Below, in pieces: positions 36,496 through 47,956 of a DNA stretch of 64,000 bases. This stretch comes from an uncultured beta proteobacterium. Lineage in GTDB: Bacteria; Pseudomonadota; Gammaproteobacteria; Burkholderiales; Burkholderiaceae_C. The notes beneath the pieces are model-generated. The model did no database searches. It worked only from the letters and a program-made list of their open reading frames with translations, and had not been told where the DNA came from. The position numbers and the translations under genes are program-made. Positions within the stretch are counted from its first letter, which is position 1, and each line of letters opens with the position of its first letter. Location of the stretch: positions 1-64,000 of the forward strand of contig CAIVXG010000007.1 of NCBI GenBank assembly GCA_903909815.1. The letters run 5' to 3'.

Positions 36496-37917
36496 ATGAA
36501 TTCACCTCTGCACAACGACCTGATCGAAAATTTCACGTACGACGAAATCAAGCTTGGCCAAAGCGCGCGCCTGCTGCGCACCTTGACTCTGGCCGACATC
36601 GAGGCCTTCGCCGCCGTTTCGGGGGACACCAATCCCGCGCATACTGACCCCGAATTTGCCAGTGACACCCTGTACCACGGTGTCGTGGCCCACGGCATGT
36701 GGGGCGGGGCGCTGATTTCGGCGCTGCTGGGGACCAAGTTTCCCGGCCACGGAACGATTTATCTGGACCAAGTTTTGCACTTCGTGAAACCGGTGCATGT
36801 GGGTGACACGGTCACCGTCACGGCCATGGTGCAGACCAAGGATGACACGCGCAAGTGCATTGAGCTCGATTGCCAGGTGTTGAATCAGAAAGGCGAGCGC
36901 GTTTTGCACGGCACAGCCCGGGTGCAGGCTCCCACGCTCAAGGTGCGCCTGCCGCGTGTGCATGCGCCCCGGATTCAACTGTTTGACCCGCAGGCGCGGT
37001 TCCAGGACCTGCTGGCGCTGGGTGATGGTCTGGCTGCGGTGCGTTGCGCAGTCGTGCACCCCTGCGATCTGGAGTCGCTCAGCGGCGCCATGGATTCGGC
37101 GCGCCACGGCCTGATCGTGCCGGTGCTGATCGGGCCCGAGGCGCGCATCCGCAAACTGGCCGCCGAATCGGGCATTGACCTGCACGGTGCCGAATTCGTG
37201 TCCGAGCCGCACAGCCATGCCGCCGCCGAGCGCGCCGCCGACATGGCCGCCAGCGGGGCCGCCGAGATCATCATGAAGGGCAGTCTGCACACCGACGAGT
37301 TGATCGTTGCGGTGCTCAAGCGGCCCGAACTGCGCACGGGACGGCGCATGTCGCACGTGTTCCGGTTTGACGTGCCTCTGTACAGCAAGCCTTTGCTCAT
37401 CACCGATGCGGCGCTGAACATTCGTCCGAGCCTGCAGGAGAAGGTAGACATCGTCCAGAATGCCATCGACTTCGCGCGCATCATGGGCGTGTCGATTCCC
37501 AAAGTGGCGATCCTGTCAGCGGTGGAGACCGTGAACCCCAGCATCCCTTCGACCTTGGATGCGGCGGCGCTGTGCAAGATGGCCGAACGTGGCCAGATCC
37601 GGGGCGGCGTGCTGGACGGCCCGCTGGCTTTTGACAACGCCATTTCGGCGCATGCCGCGCAGATCAAGAAGATCGAATCCAAGGTCGCCGGTGACGCCGA
37701 CATCCTGGCCGTGCCGGACCTGGAGTCGGGCAATATGCTGGCCAAACAGCTGGAGTATCTGGCCGGTGCCAGCGGCTCGGGTCTGGTGCTGGGCGCGCGC
37801 GTTCCCATCGCGCTGACCAGTCGTGCCGACGGCCCGATGAACCGGGTCGCTTCGGCCTTGCTGGCCAAGCTCGCCGCGCACGATGCGCGCCGCAGCCAAC
37901 GGCACGTTCAGCAGTAA
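36496..37917 (+). CDS. Bifunctional enoyl-CoA hydratase / phosphate acetyltransferase
   Basis: The 473-residue protein joins a MaoC-like hot-dog hydratase (about 1-150, with FAAVSGDTNPAHTDPEFA, the Asp/His hydratase motif, and VVAHGMWGGALISALLG) to a C-terminal phosphotransacetylase/phosphotransbutyrylase domain (about 165-465, with EIIMKGSLHTDELI, LLITDAALNIRPSLQ and GADILAVPDLESGNML-like GDADILAVPDLESGN). Pta converts acyl-CoA plus phosphate to acyl-phosphate, which the acetate kinase 9 bp downstream turns into acid and ATP. The hydratase could link crotonyl-type CoA esters of the PHA or fatty-acid routes to this exit. Start ATG 36496. Confidence 0.9.
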   Translation: MNSPLHNDLIENFTYDEIKLGQSARLLRTLTLADIEAFAAVSGDTNPAHTDPEFASDTLYHGVVAHGMWGGALISALLGTKFPGHGTIYLDQVLHFVKPVHVGDTVTVTAMVQTKDDTRKCIELDCQVLNQKGERVLHGTARVQAPTLKVRLPRVHAPRIQLFDPQARFQDLLALGDGLAAVRCAVVHPCDLESLSGAMDSARHGLIVPVLIGPEARIRKLAAESGIDLHGAEFVSEPHSHAAAERAADMAASGAAEIIMKGSLHTDELIVAVLKRPELRTGRRMSHVFRFDVPLYSKPLLITDAALNIRPSLQEKVDIVQNAIDFARIMGVSIPKVAILSAVETVNPSIPSTLDAAALCKMAERGQIRGGVLDGPLAFDNAISAHAAQIKKIESKVAGDADILAVPDLESGNMLAKQLEYLAGASGSGLVLGARVPIALTSRADGPMNRVASALLAKLAAHDARRSQRHVQQ

Positions 37918-37926
37918 GTTGCGCGC

Positions 37927-39105
37927 ATGGCCATACTTTCGGTCAACGTCGGCTCGTCCACGCTGAAATTCTCCATCCACCCGCGCCAGGGTGATCAGGT
38001 TCAGGGCCGCGTTTTCAGCGGCAGCATTCAGGCTCTGGAGCCCGGTGGCGCCCCCGTGATGGAATGGGAATTCCAGGGACAGCGCCAGAACCGGCAACTG
38101 CCGTCCAGCGCCAGCGATCCTTTCGGGCAGGCGTTGCGCAGCCTGAGTGAGCTGCTCAGAGCCGAAACGGCCTTGCCTGAAATCGAAGCCGTGGCGCACC
38201 GCGTGGTGCACGGCGGGGCCGATTTCAGCGCCAGCGTGCTCGTCAGTGCCGACATTTTGCAGCGCCTCGCCAAGCTCAATTCGCTCGCGCCGTTGCACCA
38301 ACCACACAACCTGCAAGGCATTGGCGCCTTTCAAAGGGCCTTTCCCGATCTGCCTCAGGTGGCGTGCTTTGATACGGCCTTTCATACCAGCCTGGCCGAG
38401 ATCGATTACGAATTTGCCCTGCCGCGCGCGCTGGCCGAACAGGGCCTGCGCCGTTATGGCTTTCACGGCCTGTCCTACCAGTATGTGATGGGCGTGTTGC
38501 GCCAGCGCAGCGCGCTGGCCGGGGGACGGGTGCTGATGGCGCATCTGGGCAACGGTGCCAGTCTGTGCGCGGCCCTGGGCGGGCTCAGCCGTGCCACTAC
38601 CATGGGGTTTTCCGCGCTCGATGGGCTGATGATGGGGACGCGCACCGGTACGCTTGATCCCGGCGTGCTGCTGTACCTGATGGAACAGGGCTGGGATCAT
38701 GAGCGGCTTGAAGCCCTGCTCTACAAGCAAAGCGGTCTGCTCGGTGTCTCCGGCATCTCGGCCGACATGCGTACGCTGCGCGCCGACGGCAGCGCTCAAG
38801 CGCAGCACGCCGTCGACTTGTTCACACGCCGCGTGGTGCGCGAGTCCGGTGCTATGGTGGCGTGCGTGGGTGGGTTGGACCTGATCGCCTTCAGCGGCGG
38901 CATCGGCGAGCACGACGCCACATTGCGCGCACAGGTCGGCGAACAACTGGGCTGGCTGGGTGTGGTCGTGGATGCAGCGCTGAACCAGCAGGCCACGGGC
39001 AGCGAGGTGCGGGCGATCCACGCCGCTGAAAGTCGGGTGCAGGTGTGGGTGATTCCCACCGATGAAGGGCTGGTTGCCGCACAGGAAGCAGCACGCTTGA
39101 TCTAG
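37927..39105 (+). CDS. ackA: Acetate kinase AckA
   Basis: The 392-residue ASKHA-fold kinase transfers phosphate from acetyl-phosphate (or another acyl-phosphate) to ADP. It shows the N-terminal ILSVNVGSSTLKFSIH, FDTAFHTSLAE, RYGFHGLSYQYV, LGNGASLCAALGG, GLMMGTRTGTLDPGV and FSGGIGEHDATLR motifs, all in family order and at family length. It lies 9 bp after the MaoC-Pta gene, so they form a two-gene unit. Confidence 0.95.
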   Translation: MAILSVNVGSSTLKFSIHPRQGDQVQGRVFSGSIQALEPGGAPVMEWEFQGQRQNRQLPSSASDPFGQALRSLSELLRAETALPEIEAVAHRVVHGGADFSASVLVSADILQRLAKLNSLAPLHQPHNLQGIGAFQRAFPDLPQVACFDTAFHTSLAEIDYEFALPRALAEQGLRRYGFHGLSYQYVMGVLRQRSALAGGRVLMAHLGNGASLCAALGGLSRATTMGFSALDGLMMGTRTGTLDPGVLLYLMEQGWDHERLEALLYKQSGLLGVSGISADMRTLRADGSAQAQHAVDLFTRRVVRESGAMVACVGGLDLIAFSGGIGEHDATLRAQVGEQLGWLGVVVDAALNQQATGSEVRAIHAAESRVQVWVIPTDEGLVAAQEAARLI

Positions 39106-39145
39106 CGGCGGCCTACGGCTTCTGCGGCGCAGGCAAAATGCCTGC

Positions 39146-41974
39146 ATGAGCGACACCTCCATCCCATCACCCAAGAAGACGCTGCTGCTGGTCGACGGCT
39201 CCAGCTACCTGTACCGCGCGTTTTTTGCAGGCGGAGACACAATGAGTGCCACGATGCCCGATGGCACGGTGCAAAAGACCGGTGCCATACGCATCGTGAT
39301 CAACATGCTGCAAAAGCTGCGCAAGGACCAGCCGGCCGATTACGCCGCCTGCGTGTTCGACGCCAAGGGGCCGACCTTCCGGGACGCGATCTACCCCGAG
39401 TACAAGGGCCATCGCTCGCCCATGCCCGACGACCTGCGCACGCAGATCGCACCCATCCACGAAGTGGTGCGGCTCATGGGCTGGACGGTGCTCGACGTCC
39501 CTGGCGTGGAAGCCGATGACGTGATCGGCACGCTGGCCGTCACCGCCGCGCGCCAGGGCATCGAAGTCGTTGTGTCCAGCGGCGACAAGGACCTGGCGCA
39601 ACTGGTGGACGAGCACATCACCATCATCGACACCATGAACGGGCGCAGGCGCGATCTGGCCGGTGTGCAGGAGGAGTTTGGCGTGCCGGCACGACTCATG
39701 GTGGACTACCAGGCGCTGGTGGGCGACGCGGTCGACAACGTTCCCGGCGTGCCCAAGGTCGGTCCCAAGACCGCCGCCAAGTGGCTGCAGGAATACGGCT
39801 CGCTGGACGCGATCGTGGCCAACGCCGACAAGATAGGCGGCGCGGTGGGCGAGAACCTGCGCAAGTCGCTGGACTGGCTGCCGACCGGACGCGCGCTGCT
39901 GACGGTCAAGACCGATTGCGACCTGGATGGCTACATGCCCGGCCTGCCGCTGCTCGATTCCATCGCGCCCGGACCCATGCAGAACGCCGAACTCAAAGTG
40001 TTCTACGAGAAGTACGGCTTCAAGGGGCTGGCGCAGGCGCTGGGCGGAGTGGCCGAGCCCGAGCCGGCCAAGGCCCGCGCAAAGAAGGCAGATTCCGCGA
40101 ACTTGAACGAGCCTGGATTGTTCGATGATCCCGAAGTTTCAGGCGATCCGGCGACTCCAGAAGTGATCAGCATGCTGGCCTATGACACCGTCCTCACCTG
40201 GGATGCCTTCGACGCCTGGTTGGCAAAAATCGAGGAGGCCGAACTGGTGGCGCTGGACACTGAGACGACCTCGCTGGATGAGATGCGCGCCGAGATCGTG
40301 GGCCTGTCCTTCAGCGTGACGCCCGGTGAGGCGGCCTATATTCCGCTGGCGCACCGCTACCCCGATGCGCCCGAACAGTTGCCGCGCGAAGAAGTGCTGG
40401 CGCGGCTGAAACCCTGGCTCGAGAACGGTCAACGAGCCAAGCTGGGCCAGCACGTCAAGTACGACCGCCACGTGTTTGCGAATCACGGCATTGAAGTGCA
40501 GGGCTACGCGCACGACACCATGCTGCAAAGCTATGTGCTGGAGGTGCACAAGCCGCATGGGCTGGCGAGCCTGGCGCTGCGCCATCTGGGGCGCAGCGGC
40601 CTGAGCTTCGAAGATCTTTGCGGCAAGGGCGCGCACCAGATCTGCTTCGACCAGGTGGACATCGATAAGGCCTCGGTCTATTCCTGCGAAGACTCGGACA
40701 TGACGCTGGACGTGCACCGGTTCCTGTGGCCGCAACTGCAGGCGGATGAGAAGCTCAATTTCATCTACCAGCTGGAGATTCAGAGCAGCGAAGCCCTGTA
40801 CCGCATCGAGCGCAACGGCGTGCTGATCGACGCGCCGCTGCTCGCCGCGCAGAGCCACGAGCTGGGGCAGCGCATCCTGCAGTTGGAGACGGAAGCGCAC
40901 GCGCTTGCGGGCCAGCCCTTTAACCTGTCGAGCCCGAAGCAGATCGGTGAAATTTTCTTCACGCAACTGGGTCTGCCGGTGGTGAAGAAGACCGCTACCG
41001 GCGCGCCCAGCACGGACGAGGAGGTGCTGGAAAAGCTGGCCGAGGACTATCCGCTGCCGGCCAAGATCCTGGAGCACCGCGGCCTGTCCAAACTCAAGGG
41101 CACCTACACCGACAAACTGGCGCAACTCGCGCTGCCGCGCACCGGCAGGGTGCACACGCATTACGCGCAGGCCGTCGCGGTGACCGGGCGTTTGAGCAGC
41201 AACGACCCGAACCTGCAGAACATCCCCATCCGCACGGCGGAAGGGCGGCGCGTGCGCGAAGCCTTTGTGGCGCCGCCGGGCTGCCTCATCGCCAGCGCCG
41301 ACTACTCGCAGATCGAGCTGCGCATCATGGCGCACATCAGCGGCGACACGGCCCTGCTGCTGGCGTTTCACGACGGCATGGACGTGCACCGCGCGACCGC
41401 GGCCGAGGTGTTCGGCATTCCCACGCACGAGGTGTCCAGCGAGCAGCGGCGCTATGCCAAGGTCATCAACTTCGGCCTGATCTATGGCATGAGCGCCTAC
41501 GGTCTGGCACGCAGCTTGGGGATCGACAACACGGCGGCGAAGAACTTTGTGCAGCGCTACTTTGAGCGCTACCCGGGCGTGAAGCACTACATGGAGTCCA
41601 CGCGGCAATTGGCCAAGGAACAGGGCTACGTGGAGACGGTCTTTGGCCGACGCCTGTATCTGCCCGAGATCAATTCGCCCAACGGTCCACGTCGCAGCGG
41701 GGCCGAGCGCGCAGCCATCAACGCGCCCATGCAGGGCACGGCGGCAGACCTGATCAAGCTCAGCATGGTCAAGGTGCAGCAGGTGCTGGACGCCGAGCAT
41801 CGCGGCACGAAGATGATCATGCAGGTGCACGACGAACTGGTGTTCGAAGTGCCCGAATCCGAAGTGCCCTGGCTAAAAGTCGAAATCCCGCGCCTGATGG
41901 CCGGTGTCGCGCACCTGAAAGTGCCGCTGCTGGCCGAAGTGGGCGTGGGCAAGAACTGGGACGAGGCGCATTGA
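39146..41974 (+). CDS. polA: DNA polymerase I
   Basis: The 942-residue enzyme has all three domains: a 5'-3' exonuclease (about 1-305; LLLVDGSSYLYRAFFA, GVEADDVIGTLA, SSGDKDLAQLV, GDAVDNVPGVPKVGPKTA), a 3'-5' exonuclease with the DxE site intact in LVALDTETTSLDEM, and a family A polymerase with motif A SADYSQIELRIMAHIS, the O-helix RRYAKVINFGLIYGMSAYG and motif C QVHDELVFEVP. It functions in Okazaki maturation and repair. Start ATG 39146 fits the usual N-terminus; a short Lys-rich insertion near residue 310 links domains 1 and 2. Confidence 0.97.
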   Translation: MSDTSIPSPKKTLLLVDGSSYLYRAFFAGGDTMSATMPDGTVQKTGAIRIVINMLQKLRKDQPADYAACVFDAKGPTFRDAIYPEYKGHRSPMPDDLRTQIAPIHEVVRLMGWTVLDVPGVEADDVIGTLAVTAARQGIEVVVSSGDKDLAQLVDEHITIIDTMNGRRRDLAGVQEEFGVPARLMVDYQALVGDAVDNVPGVPKVGPKTAAKWLQEYGSLDAIVANADKIGGAVGENLRKSLDWLPTGRALLTVKTDCDLDGYMPGLPLLDSIAPGPMQNAELKVFYEKYGFKGLAQALGGVAEPEPAKARAKKADSANLNEPGLFDDPEVSGDPATPEVISMLAYDTVLTWDAFDAWLAKIEEAELVALDTETTSLDEMRAEIVGLSFSVTPGEAAYIPLAHRYPDAPEQLPREEVLARLKPWLENGQRAKLGQHVKYDRHVFANHGIEVQGYAHDTMLQSYVLEVHKPHGLASLALRHLGRSGLSFEDLCGKGAHQICFDQVDIDKASVYSCEDSDMTLDVHRFLWPQLQADEKLNFIYQLEIQSSEALYRIERNGVLIDAPLLAAQSHELGQRILQLETEAHALAGQPFNLSSPKQIGEIFFTQLGLPVVKKTATGAPSTDEEVLEKLAEDYPLPAKILEHRGLSKLKGTYTDKLAQLALPRTGRVHTHYAQAVAVTGRLSSNDPNLQNIPIRTAEGRRVREAFVAPPGCLIASADYSQIELRIMAHISGDTALLLAFHDGMDVHRATAAEVFGIPTHEVSSEQRRYAKVINFGLIYGMSAYGLARSLGIDNTAAKNFVQRYFERYPGVKHYMESTRQLAKEQGYVETVFGRRLYLPEINSPNGPRRSGAERAAINAPMQGTAADLIKLSMVKVQQVLDAEHRGTKMIMQVHDELVFEVPESEVPWLKVEIPRLMAGVAHLKVPLLAEVGVGKNWDEAH

Positions 41975-42035
41975 AGATGGCTAACATCGACCTGAAAATA
42001 CCATCGCAGCTTGGCCTGCAAATCCCGAGGAATAG

Positions 42036-43148
<1,113 letters not shown>

Positions 43149-43176
43149 CCGGAAAAACGGAGTTGTCTGAGCGCAC

Positions 43177-43965
43177 ATGAAATTTCTCACCATCTTGGCG
43201 GCCACGATGGCCGCGGGCATCGGCAGTGTCTGGCTGGCGGCGGCCTTGAGCTTTGGCGTGCTGGCGCGCTATACCCAGCACATGCTCAGTCTGGCTGCCG
43301 GCGCGCTGTTGGCCACGGCCTTCATGCACCTCTTGCCCGAAGCCTTTGAAGGCAAGGCGGACGCGCACGCACTGTTCACGACACTGCTGGTGGGGTTGGT
43401 GTTCTTCTTCCTGCTGGACAAGGCCGAGCTGTGGCACCACGGGCACGAGCACCACCACGAGGATGCGGTCGATCACGGCGCGCACGCGGGACACGCGCAC
43501 CAGCACGCACCTCAGCCGGGCAGTTGGGCCGTGCTCACGGGCGACAGCCTGCACGCCTTTGGCGACGGGATCCTGATCGCTTCGGCCTTCGTGGCCGACA
43601 CCCGACTGGGCTGGATCACGGCCGTGGCGGTGCTGGCGCACGAGGTGCCGCACCATATGGGCGATCTGGTGGTGTTGCGCGGCGGTTCACCCAATCAACG
43701 CATGGCGCTGGTAAAGGTGTCCATGGCGGGCGCGGTCACGGCGCTGGGCGGCGTCGTCGGCTATGTGCTGGTGGATGCACTGCAGGACTTTCTGCCGTAC
43801 TTTCTGGTGGTGGCGTCCAGCAGCTTTGTCTATGTGGCGCTGGCGGACCTGATTCCGCAACTGCAAAGGCAGCTGGCAGCGCGCGAGACCGTGGCGCAGA
43901 TCATCTGGCTGGTGCTGGGCATCGCGCTGGTGACCTTCATCAGCGGTTGGGGCCACCCGCATTGA
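43177..43965 (+). CDS. ZIP-family divalent metal transporter
   Basis: The 262-residue membrane protein has about eight hydrophobic segments. It carries a cytoplasmic His-rich loop (WHHGHEHHHEDAVDHGAHAG and HAHQHAP, about residues 87-112) and the ZIP metal-path motifs GDSLHAFGDGILIASAF (helix 4) and LAHEVPHHMGDLVVL (helix 5). Such proteins import zinc, iron or manganese into the cytoplasm. The metal cannot be told, although a His-rich loop usually goes with zinc. It starts 28 bp after the formaldehyde dehydrogenase, so they may be co-transcribed. Confidence 0.88.
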   Translation: MKFLTILAATMAAGIGSVWLAAALSFGVLARYTQHMLSLAAGALLATAFMHLLPEAFEGKADAHALFTTLLVGLVFFFLLDKAELWHHGHEHHHEDAVDHGAHAGHAHQHAPQPGSWAVLTGDSLHAFGDGILIASAFVADTRLGWITAVAVLAHEVPHHMGDLVVLRGGSPNQRMALVKVSMAGAVTALGGVVGYVLVDALQDFLPYFLVVASSSFVYVALADLIPQLQRQLAARETVAQIIWLVLGIALVTFISGWGHPH

Positions 43966-44021
43966 GCCCTGCCGTTGCCAGCAAGTCGTAAACTCGACCC
44001 TTTCCTTTCCTCTCAAGCATC

Positions 44022-45110
44022 ATGTCTGAACTCGAACCCCAAGCCGCGCCAGCTCCAAGCCACCGTTTTGACATTTACGGATTGGGCAATGCACTGGTGG
44101 ACCAGGAGTTTGTGGTGCACGACGAGTTCTTGCGCACGCAGGGCATTGCCAAAGGCGCCATGACACTGATCGACGAGCCGCGTTTGGTGCGCCTGCTGGC
44201 CGATTTGCGCAGCGAGTTCGCGCTCAAGGGCCGCGCCAGCGGCGGTTCGGCCGCAAACACCCTGGTGACCGCCAGCTACTTTGGCAGCCGCGCCTTTTAC
44301 TCCTGCCGCGTGGGTTCAGACGAGGCGGGCGAATTCTATCTGGCCGACCTCAGCGCGGCGGGCGTGTCCACGAATCCGCACCAGGGAATGCTTGCGGACG
44401 ACCTGGCTTCGGGCATGACCGGTCGCTGCCTGGTGCTGGTCACCGACGACGCTGAGCGCACCATGAACACTTTCCTGGGCATCACGAGCGAGTTGTCGCA
44501 CGCAGAGATCGACTTCGAGGCGCTGGCCGCGTCGCGCCTGCTCTACATTGAAGGCTATCTGGTCACCTCCCCCACCGGGCGCGAGGCCGCGGTGCGGGCC
44601 AAGGCCTTTGCGCGGGAGCGCGGCATCGAAGTGGCCTACACCTTGTCGGACTCCAGCATGCTGCAGTATTTCGGCGAGGGTGTGGCGCAGATCCTTGGCG
44701 AAGACGGCGTGGACCTGCTGTTTTGCAACGAAGGTGAGGCCCTGCAGTGGTCGGGATGCTATAGCGTGGCTGAAGCCGCGGATGCCTTGAAGGAGATCGC
44801 CAAGCGTTTTTGCATCACACTGGGAGCGCGTGGCGCGCTGGTGTACGACGGCGAAAATTTGCTCGAGATTGCCGCACACGAGGTCACGCCAGTGGACAGC
44901 AACGGCGCGGGTGACGTGTTTGCAGGGGCCTTTTTACACGCCTATGCAGCAGGCCTGGGATGCCAGCGCGCGGGCGACCTGGCCAGCCTGGCTTCAGCGC
45001 GCTGCGTGACGCAGTTTGGGCCCCGTTTGCCCGCGCTTGCGCATCTGGAAATTCGGGACCAGGTGCTTGGCGCTGCGAACCCCCAGCTCAGTGCAGCGGC
45101 TGCGAGCTAG
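44022..45110 (+). CDS. PfkB-family carbohydrate/adenosine kinase
   Basis: The 362-residue ribokinase-fold kinase has the DIYGLGNALVDQEF opening strand, GRASGGSAANTLVTASYFGS (substrate loop), SCRVGSDEAGEF and the ATP/anion-hole signature VTPVDSNGAGDVFAGAFLHA with the catalytic Asp. The first part, with GNALVD and SGGSAANT, resembles adenosine kinases of this family, so phosphorylation of adenosine or a related nucleoside is likely; a sugar cannot be excluded. The 3' end overlaps the convergent exbD gene by 4 nt. Start ATG 44022. Confidence 0.83.
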   Translation: MSELEPQAAPAPSHRFDIYGLGNALVDQEFVVHDEFLRTQGIAKGAMTLIDEPRLVRLLADLRSEFALKGRASGGSAANTLVTASYFGSRAFYSCRVGSDEAGEFYLADLSAAGVSTNPHQGMLADDLASGMTGRCLVLVTDDAERTMNTFLGITSELSHAEIDFEALAASRLLYIEGYLVTSPTGREAAVRAKAFARERGIEVAYTLSDSSMLQYFGEGVAQILGEDGVDLLFCNEGEALQWSGCYSVAEAADALKEIAKRFCITLGARGALVYDGENLLEIAAHEVTPVDSNGAGDVFAGAFLHAYAAGLGCQRAGDLASLASARCVTQFGPRLPALAHLEIRDQVLGAANPQLSAAAAS

Positions 45111-45535
45111 TGGTATTCATCCAGGCCGATCACGCCAATCTTCTGCAGGCCCAGGCTCTGTGCATCGCTCAGCACCGCAGCCAAGGTGTCGTACTTGGCG
45201 TGACGCGCCGACAGCACGTGGATTTCAGGCTGAGGGTTCAAGGACGAGACTGAGCGCAAGCGCGCCTGCAGCTCGGTTGGATTGGCCAGCGGCGCGCCGT
45301 CCCAGAGCAACTGGTTTTGGGGCGTGATCTCGATCCTGACCACCTGCGGCACGCTGGCGTTGGGCGGAGGCAGACCGGCCGGCAGCTCCATGTTGACCGA
45401 GTGCAGGGTGATCGGAATGGTGATGATGAGCATCACCAGCAGCACCAGCAGCACGTCGATCAAGGGCGTGATGTTCATCCCCGATGCCAATTCGGGCGCG
45501 TCGGGTTCGGTGGACTCGTCAAAATCAATGGCCAT
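45107..45535 (-). CDS. exbD: ExbD/TolR-type biopolymer transport protein (distal copy)
   Basis: The 142-residue inner-membrane protein has one membrane helix (about 25-43) with the conserved proton-path Asp in MNITPLIDVLLVLLVMLIITI, followed by a periplasmic domain with VVRIEITPQNQLLWDGAPL and HAKYDTLAAVLSDAQSLG. It is the fourth gene of the ExbBD-TonB-like set, 45 bp after the other ExbD. That gap is a dispersed repeat. It probably forms a proton-driven motor complex with ExbB. Confidence 0.9.
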   Translation of the reverse strand: MAIDFDESTEPDAPELASGMNITPLIDVLLVLLVMLIITIPITLHSVNMELPAGLPPPNASVPQVVRIEITPQNQLLWDGAPLANPTELQARLRSVSSLNPQPEIHVLSARHAKYDTLAAVLSDAQSLGLQKIGVIGLDEYH

Positions 45536-45549
45536 CTTCTTCTTAATTG

Positions 45550-45601
45550 GTTGAGGACAGAGCCTGCTCGCTGGGCTTAGCTACGGCTTGTCCCGCAAAG
45601 T
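45550..45601. repeat. Dispersed repeat, copy 1, overlaps exbD 3' end
   Basis: GTTGAGGACAG...GAGCC-like sequence through CTTGTCCCGCAAAG matches, with about 75 percent identity by eye, the copy at 50331-50381 in front of ygiQ. The ends GGACAG and TTGTCC are nearly complementary, so it can fold as a hairpin. The last residues of the proximal ExbD (LRDKP and its stop) are encoded by it. Confidence 0.6.
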
Positions 45602-46018
45602 TTCAGAATGCGGTTCGGTGACAAAACCGATGCGCGCGATCCCGGCTTGCTGGCAGGCGAGCAGCACGCGCGCCACAGCCTCGTAATCGGCGCGGGCATC
45701 GCCCCGGATCTGGACTTCGGCTTGCGTCGACTTTTGCGCCATCTCCCGAAGGCGGCTTTGCAGCTCGGTCGCATCGGCCAAACGCGCGTCAAACCAGTAG
45801 GCGGCGCCGCGCGCATCCACTGAAATCACCACGGTCTCGGGTTGGCTTTGGCGCAGTGCGTTCGCAGCTCGCGGCAGGCGCACCGCGACCGAGGTATTGA
45901 TGACCGGAATGGTGATCAGAAAAATGATCAACAGCACCAGCATCACATCCACCAGCGGCGTGGTGTTGATCTCGGACAGCATGGCGTCGTTTTCGCCATC
46001 GTGGTAGGTGATCGCCAT
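45581..46018 (-). CDS. exbD: ExbD/TolR-type biopolymer transport protein (proximal copy)
   Basis: The 145-residue protein has one membrane helix (about 20-40) with the proton-path Asp in INTTPLVDVMLVLLIIFLIT and a periplasmic domain with ETVVISVDARGAAYWFDARL. It lies 3 bp after exbB. The C-terminal LRDKP and stop fall in the dispersed repeat, so the natural end may have been altered. Two distinct ExbD proteins beside one ExbB suggest a heteromeric motor. Confidence 0.9.
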   Translation of the reverse strand: MAITYHDGENDAMLSEINTTPLVDVMLVLLIIFLITIPVINTSVAVRLPRAANALRQSQPETVVISVDARGAAYWFDARLADATELQSRLREMAQKSTQAEVQIRGDARADYEAVARVLLACQQAGIARIGFVTEPHSETLRDKP

Positions 46019-46021
46019 GGC

Positions 46022-46900
46022 TCAGGCCGGTTTGTGAGCGGCGCCGCTGGCGCGCTGGCTCTTGTCGATTTCAATCAACAGCAGCGTGTGCAACTCCGAG
46101 CCAATACCCTTGACCGCGTGCAGCGCCACGCGGTTGCGCCGCACCAGCCAGTTGTATCCCAGCACCGCAGGCACGGCAACGGCCAGACCCAGTGCTGTCA
46201 TGATCAGCGCCTCGCCCACGGGCCCCGCTACCTTGTCGATGGAGGCCTGGCCCGAGATGCCTATGGTCACGAGCGCGTTGTAAATGCCCCAGACGGTGCC
46301 GAACAAGCCCACAAACGGCGCCGTGGAGCCGACCGTGGCTAACACCGACAGGCCTTCTTGCGTGCGCATCTGCAACGAACCCACAGACTGCACGATGTCC
46401 TGACTAAGCCAGGTATTCATGTCCACCTGGGATGACAGGCTGTAGTAACGCCGCGCCGCCTCCAGCGCCGAATCCGCGATCAACCGAAACGGGCTGGACG
46501 CAGGCAGGGCCTCGATACGCTTTTGCACGCTGTCGCTGGCGGAGAACGCACGTCGCGCTGTCAGCACCTGGGCGCTCAGCAGTCGCTGCTCCAGCAGCTT
46601 GGCGACGATCAGGTACCAACTCAGCAGCGACATGATGGCCAGCAACAGCAACGTGGTCTTGGCCACCATGTCACCCTGCGCCCAAACCGCGCGCAAGCCG
46701 TAGGGGTTGCCACCGGGGTCGGCCGCAGGGGGCGTGAGGTTGGCCACGGCCATGTTGGGCAACGCGGTCACAGCTGCGGCACTGGCCTCGGGCGTCGGTG
46801 GGCTGACTTGCACCTGCGCGCTGGCGGCACTGCCGAATATCAACGTCAGTGCGAGCAGCCAGACGGGGGCGCGACGAGTGCTGAAATGAGGTTTGATCAT
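46022..46900 (-). CDS. exbB: ExbB/TolQ-type motor protein with signal peptide
   Basis: The 292-residue protein begins with a cleavable-looking signal (LLALTLIFGSAASAQ) and an Ala/Pro-rich periplasmic stretch. Three membrane helices of the MotA/TolQ/ExbB family follow, with GLSVLATVGSTAPFVGLFGTVWGIYNAL and EALIMTALGLAVAVPAVLGYNWLVRRNRVA. The Thr and Glu residues of the proton channel region are present. Long ExbB versions with a signal peptide are known. CAGGAAAG lies upstream of ATG 46900. It works with the two ExbD proteins and the TonB-like protein. Confidence 0.92.
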   Translation of the reverse strand: MIKPHFSTRRAPVWLLALTLIFGSAASAQVQVSPPTPEASAAAVTALPNMAVANLTPPAADPGGNPYGLRAVWAQGDMVAKTTLLLLAIMSLLSWYLIVAKLLEQRLLSAQVLTARRAFSASDSVQKRIEALPASSPFRLIADSALEAARRYYSLSSQVDMNTWLSQDIVQSVGSLQMRTQEGLSVLATVGSTAPFVGLFGTVWGIYNALVTIGISGQASIDKVAGPVGEALIMTALGLAVAVPAVLGYNWLVRRNRVALHAVKGIGSELHTLLLIEIDKSQRASGAAHKPA

Positions 46901-46949
46901 GGTGCTTTCCTGAATGAGGCAATGGGAATGGAGCAGGTCGAGGGCGGGG

Positions 46950-47942
<993 letters not shown>

Positions 47943-47956
47943 CGAGGGGCAGGATT

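Noticed and set aside
37516-39174. Minus-strand open frame of 552 codons
   Set aside because: It is antisense to ackA and the end of the MaoC-Pta gene and has no recognisable domain.
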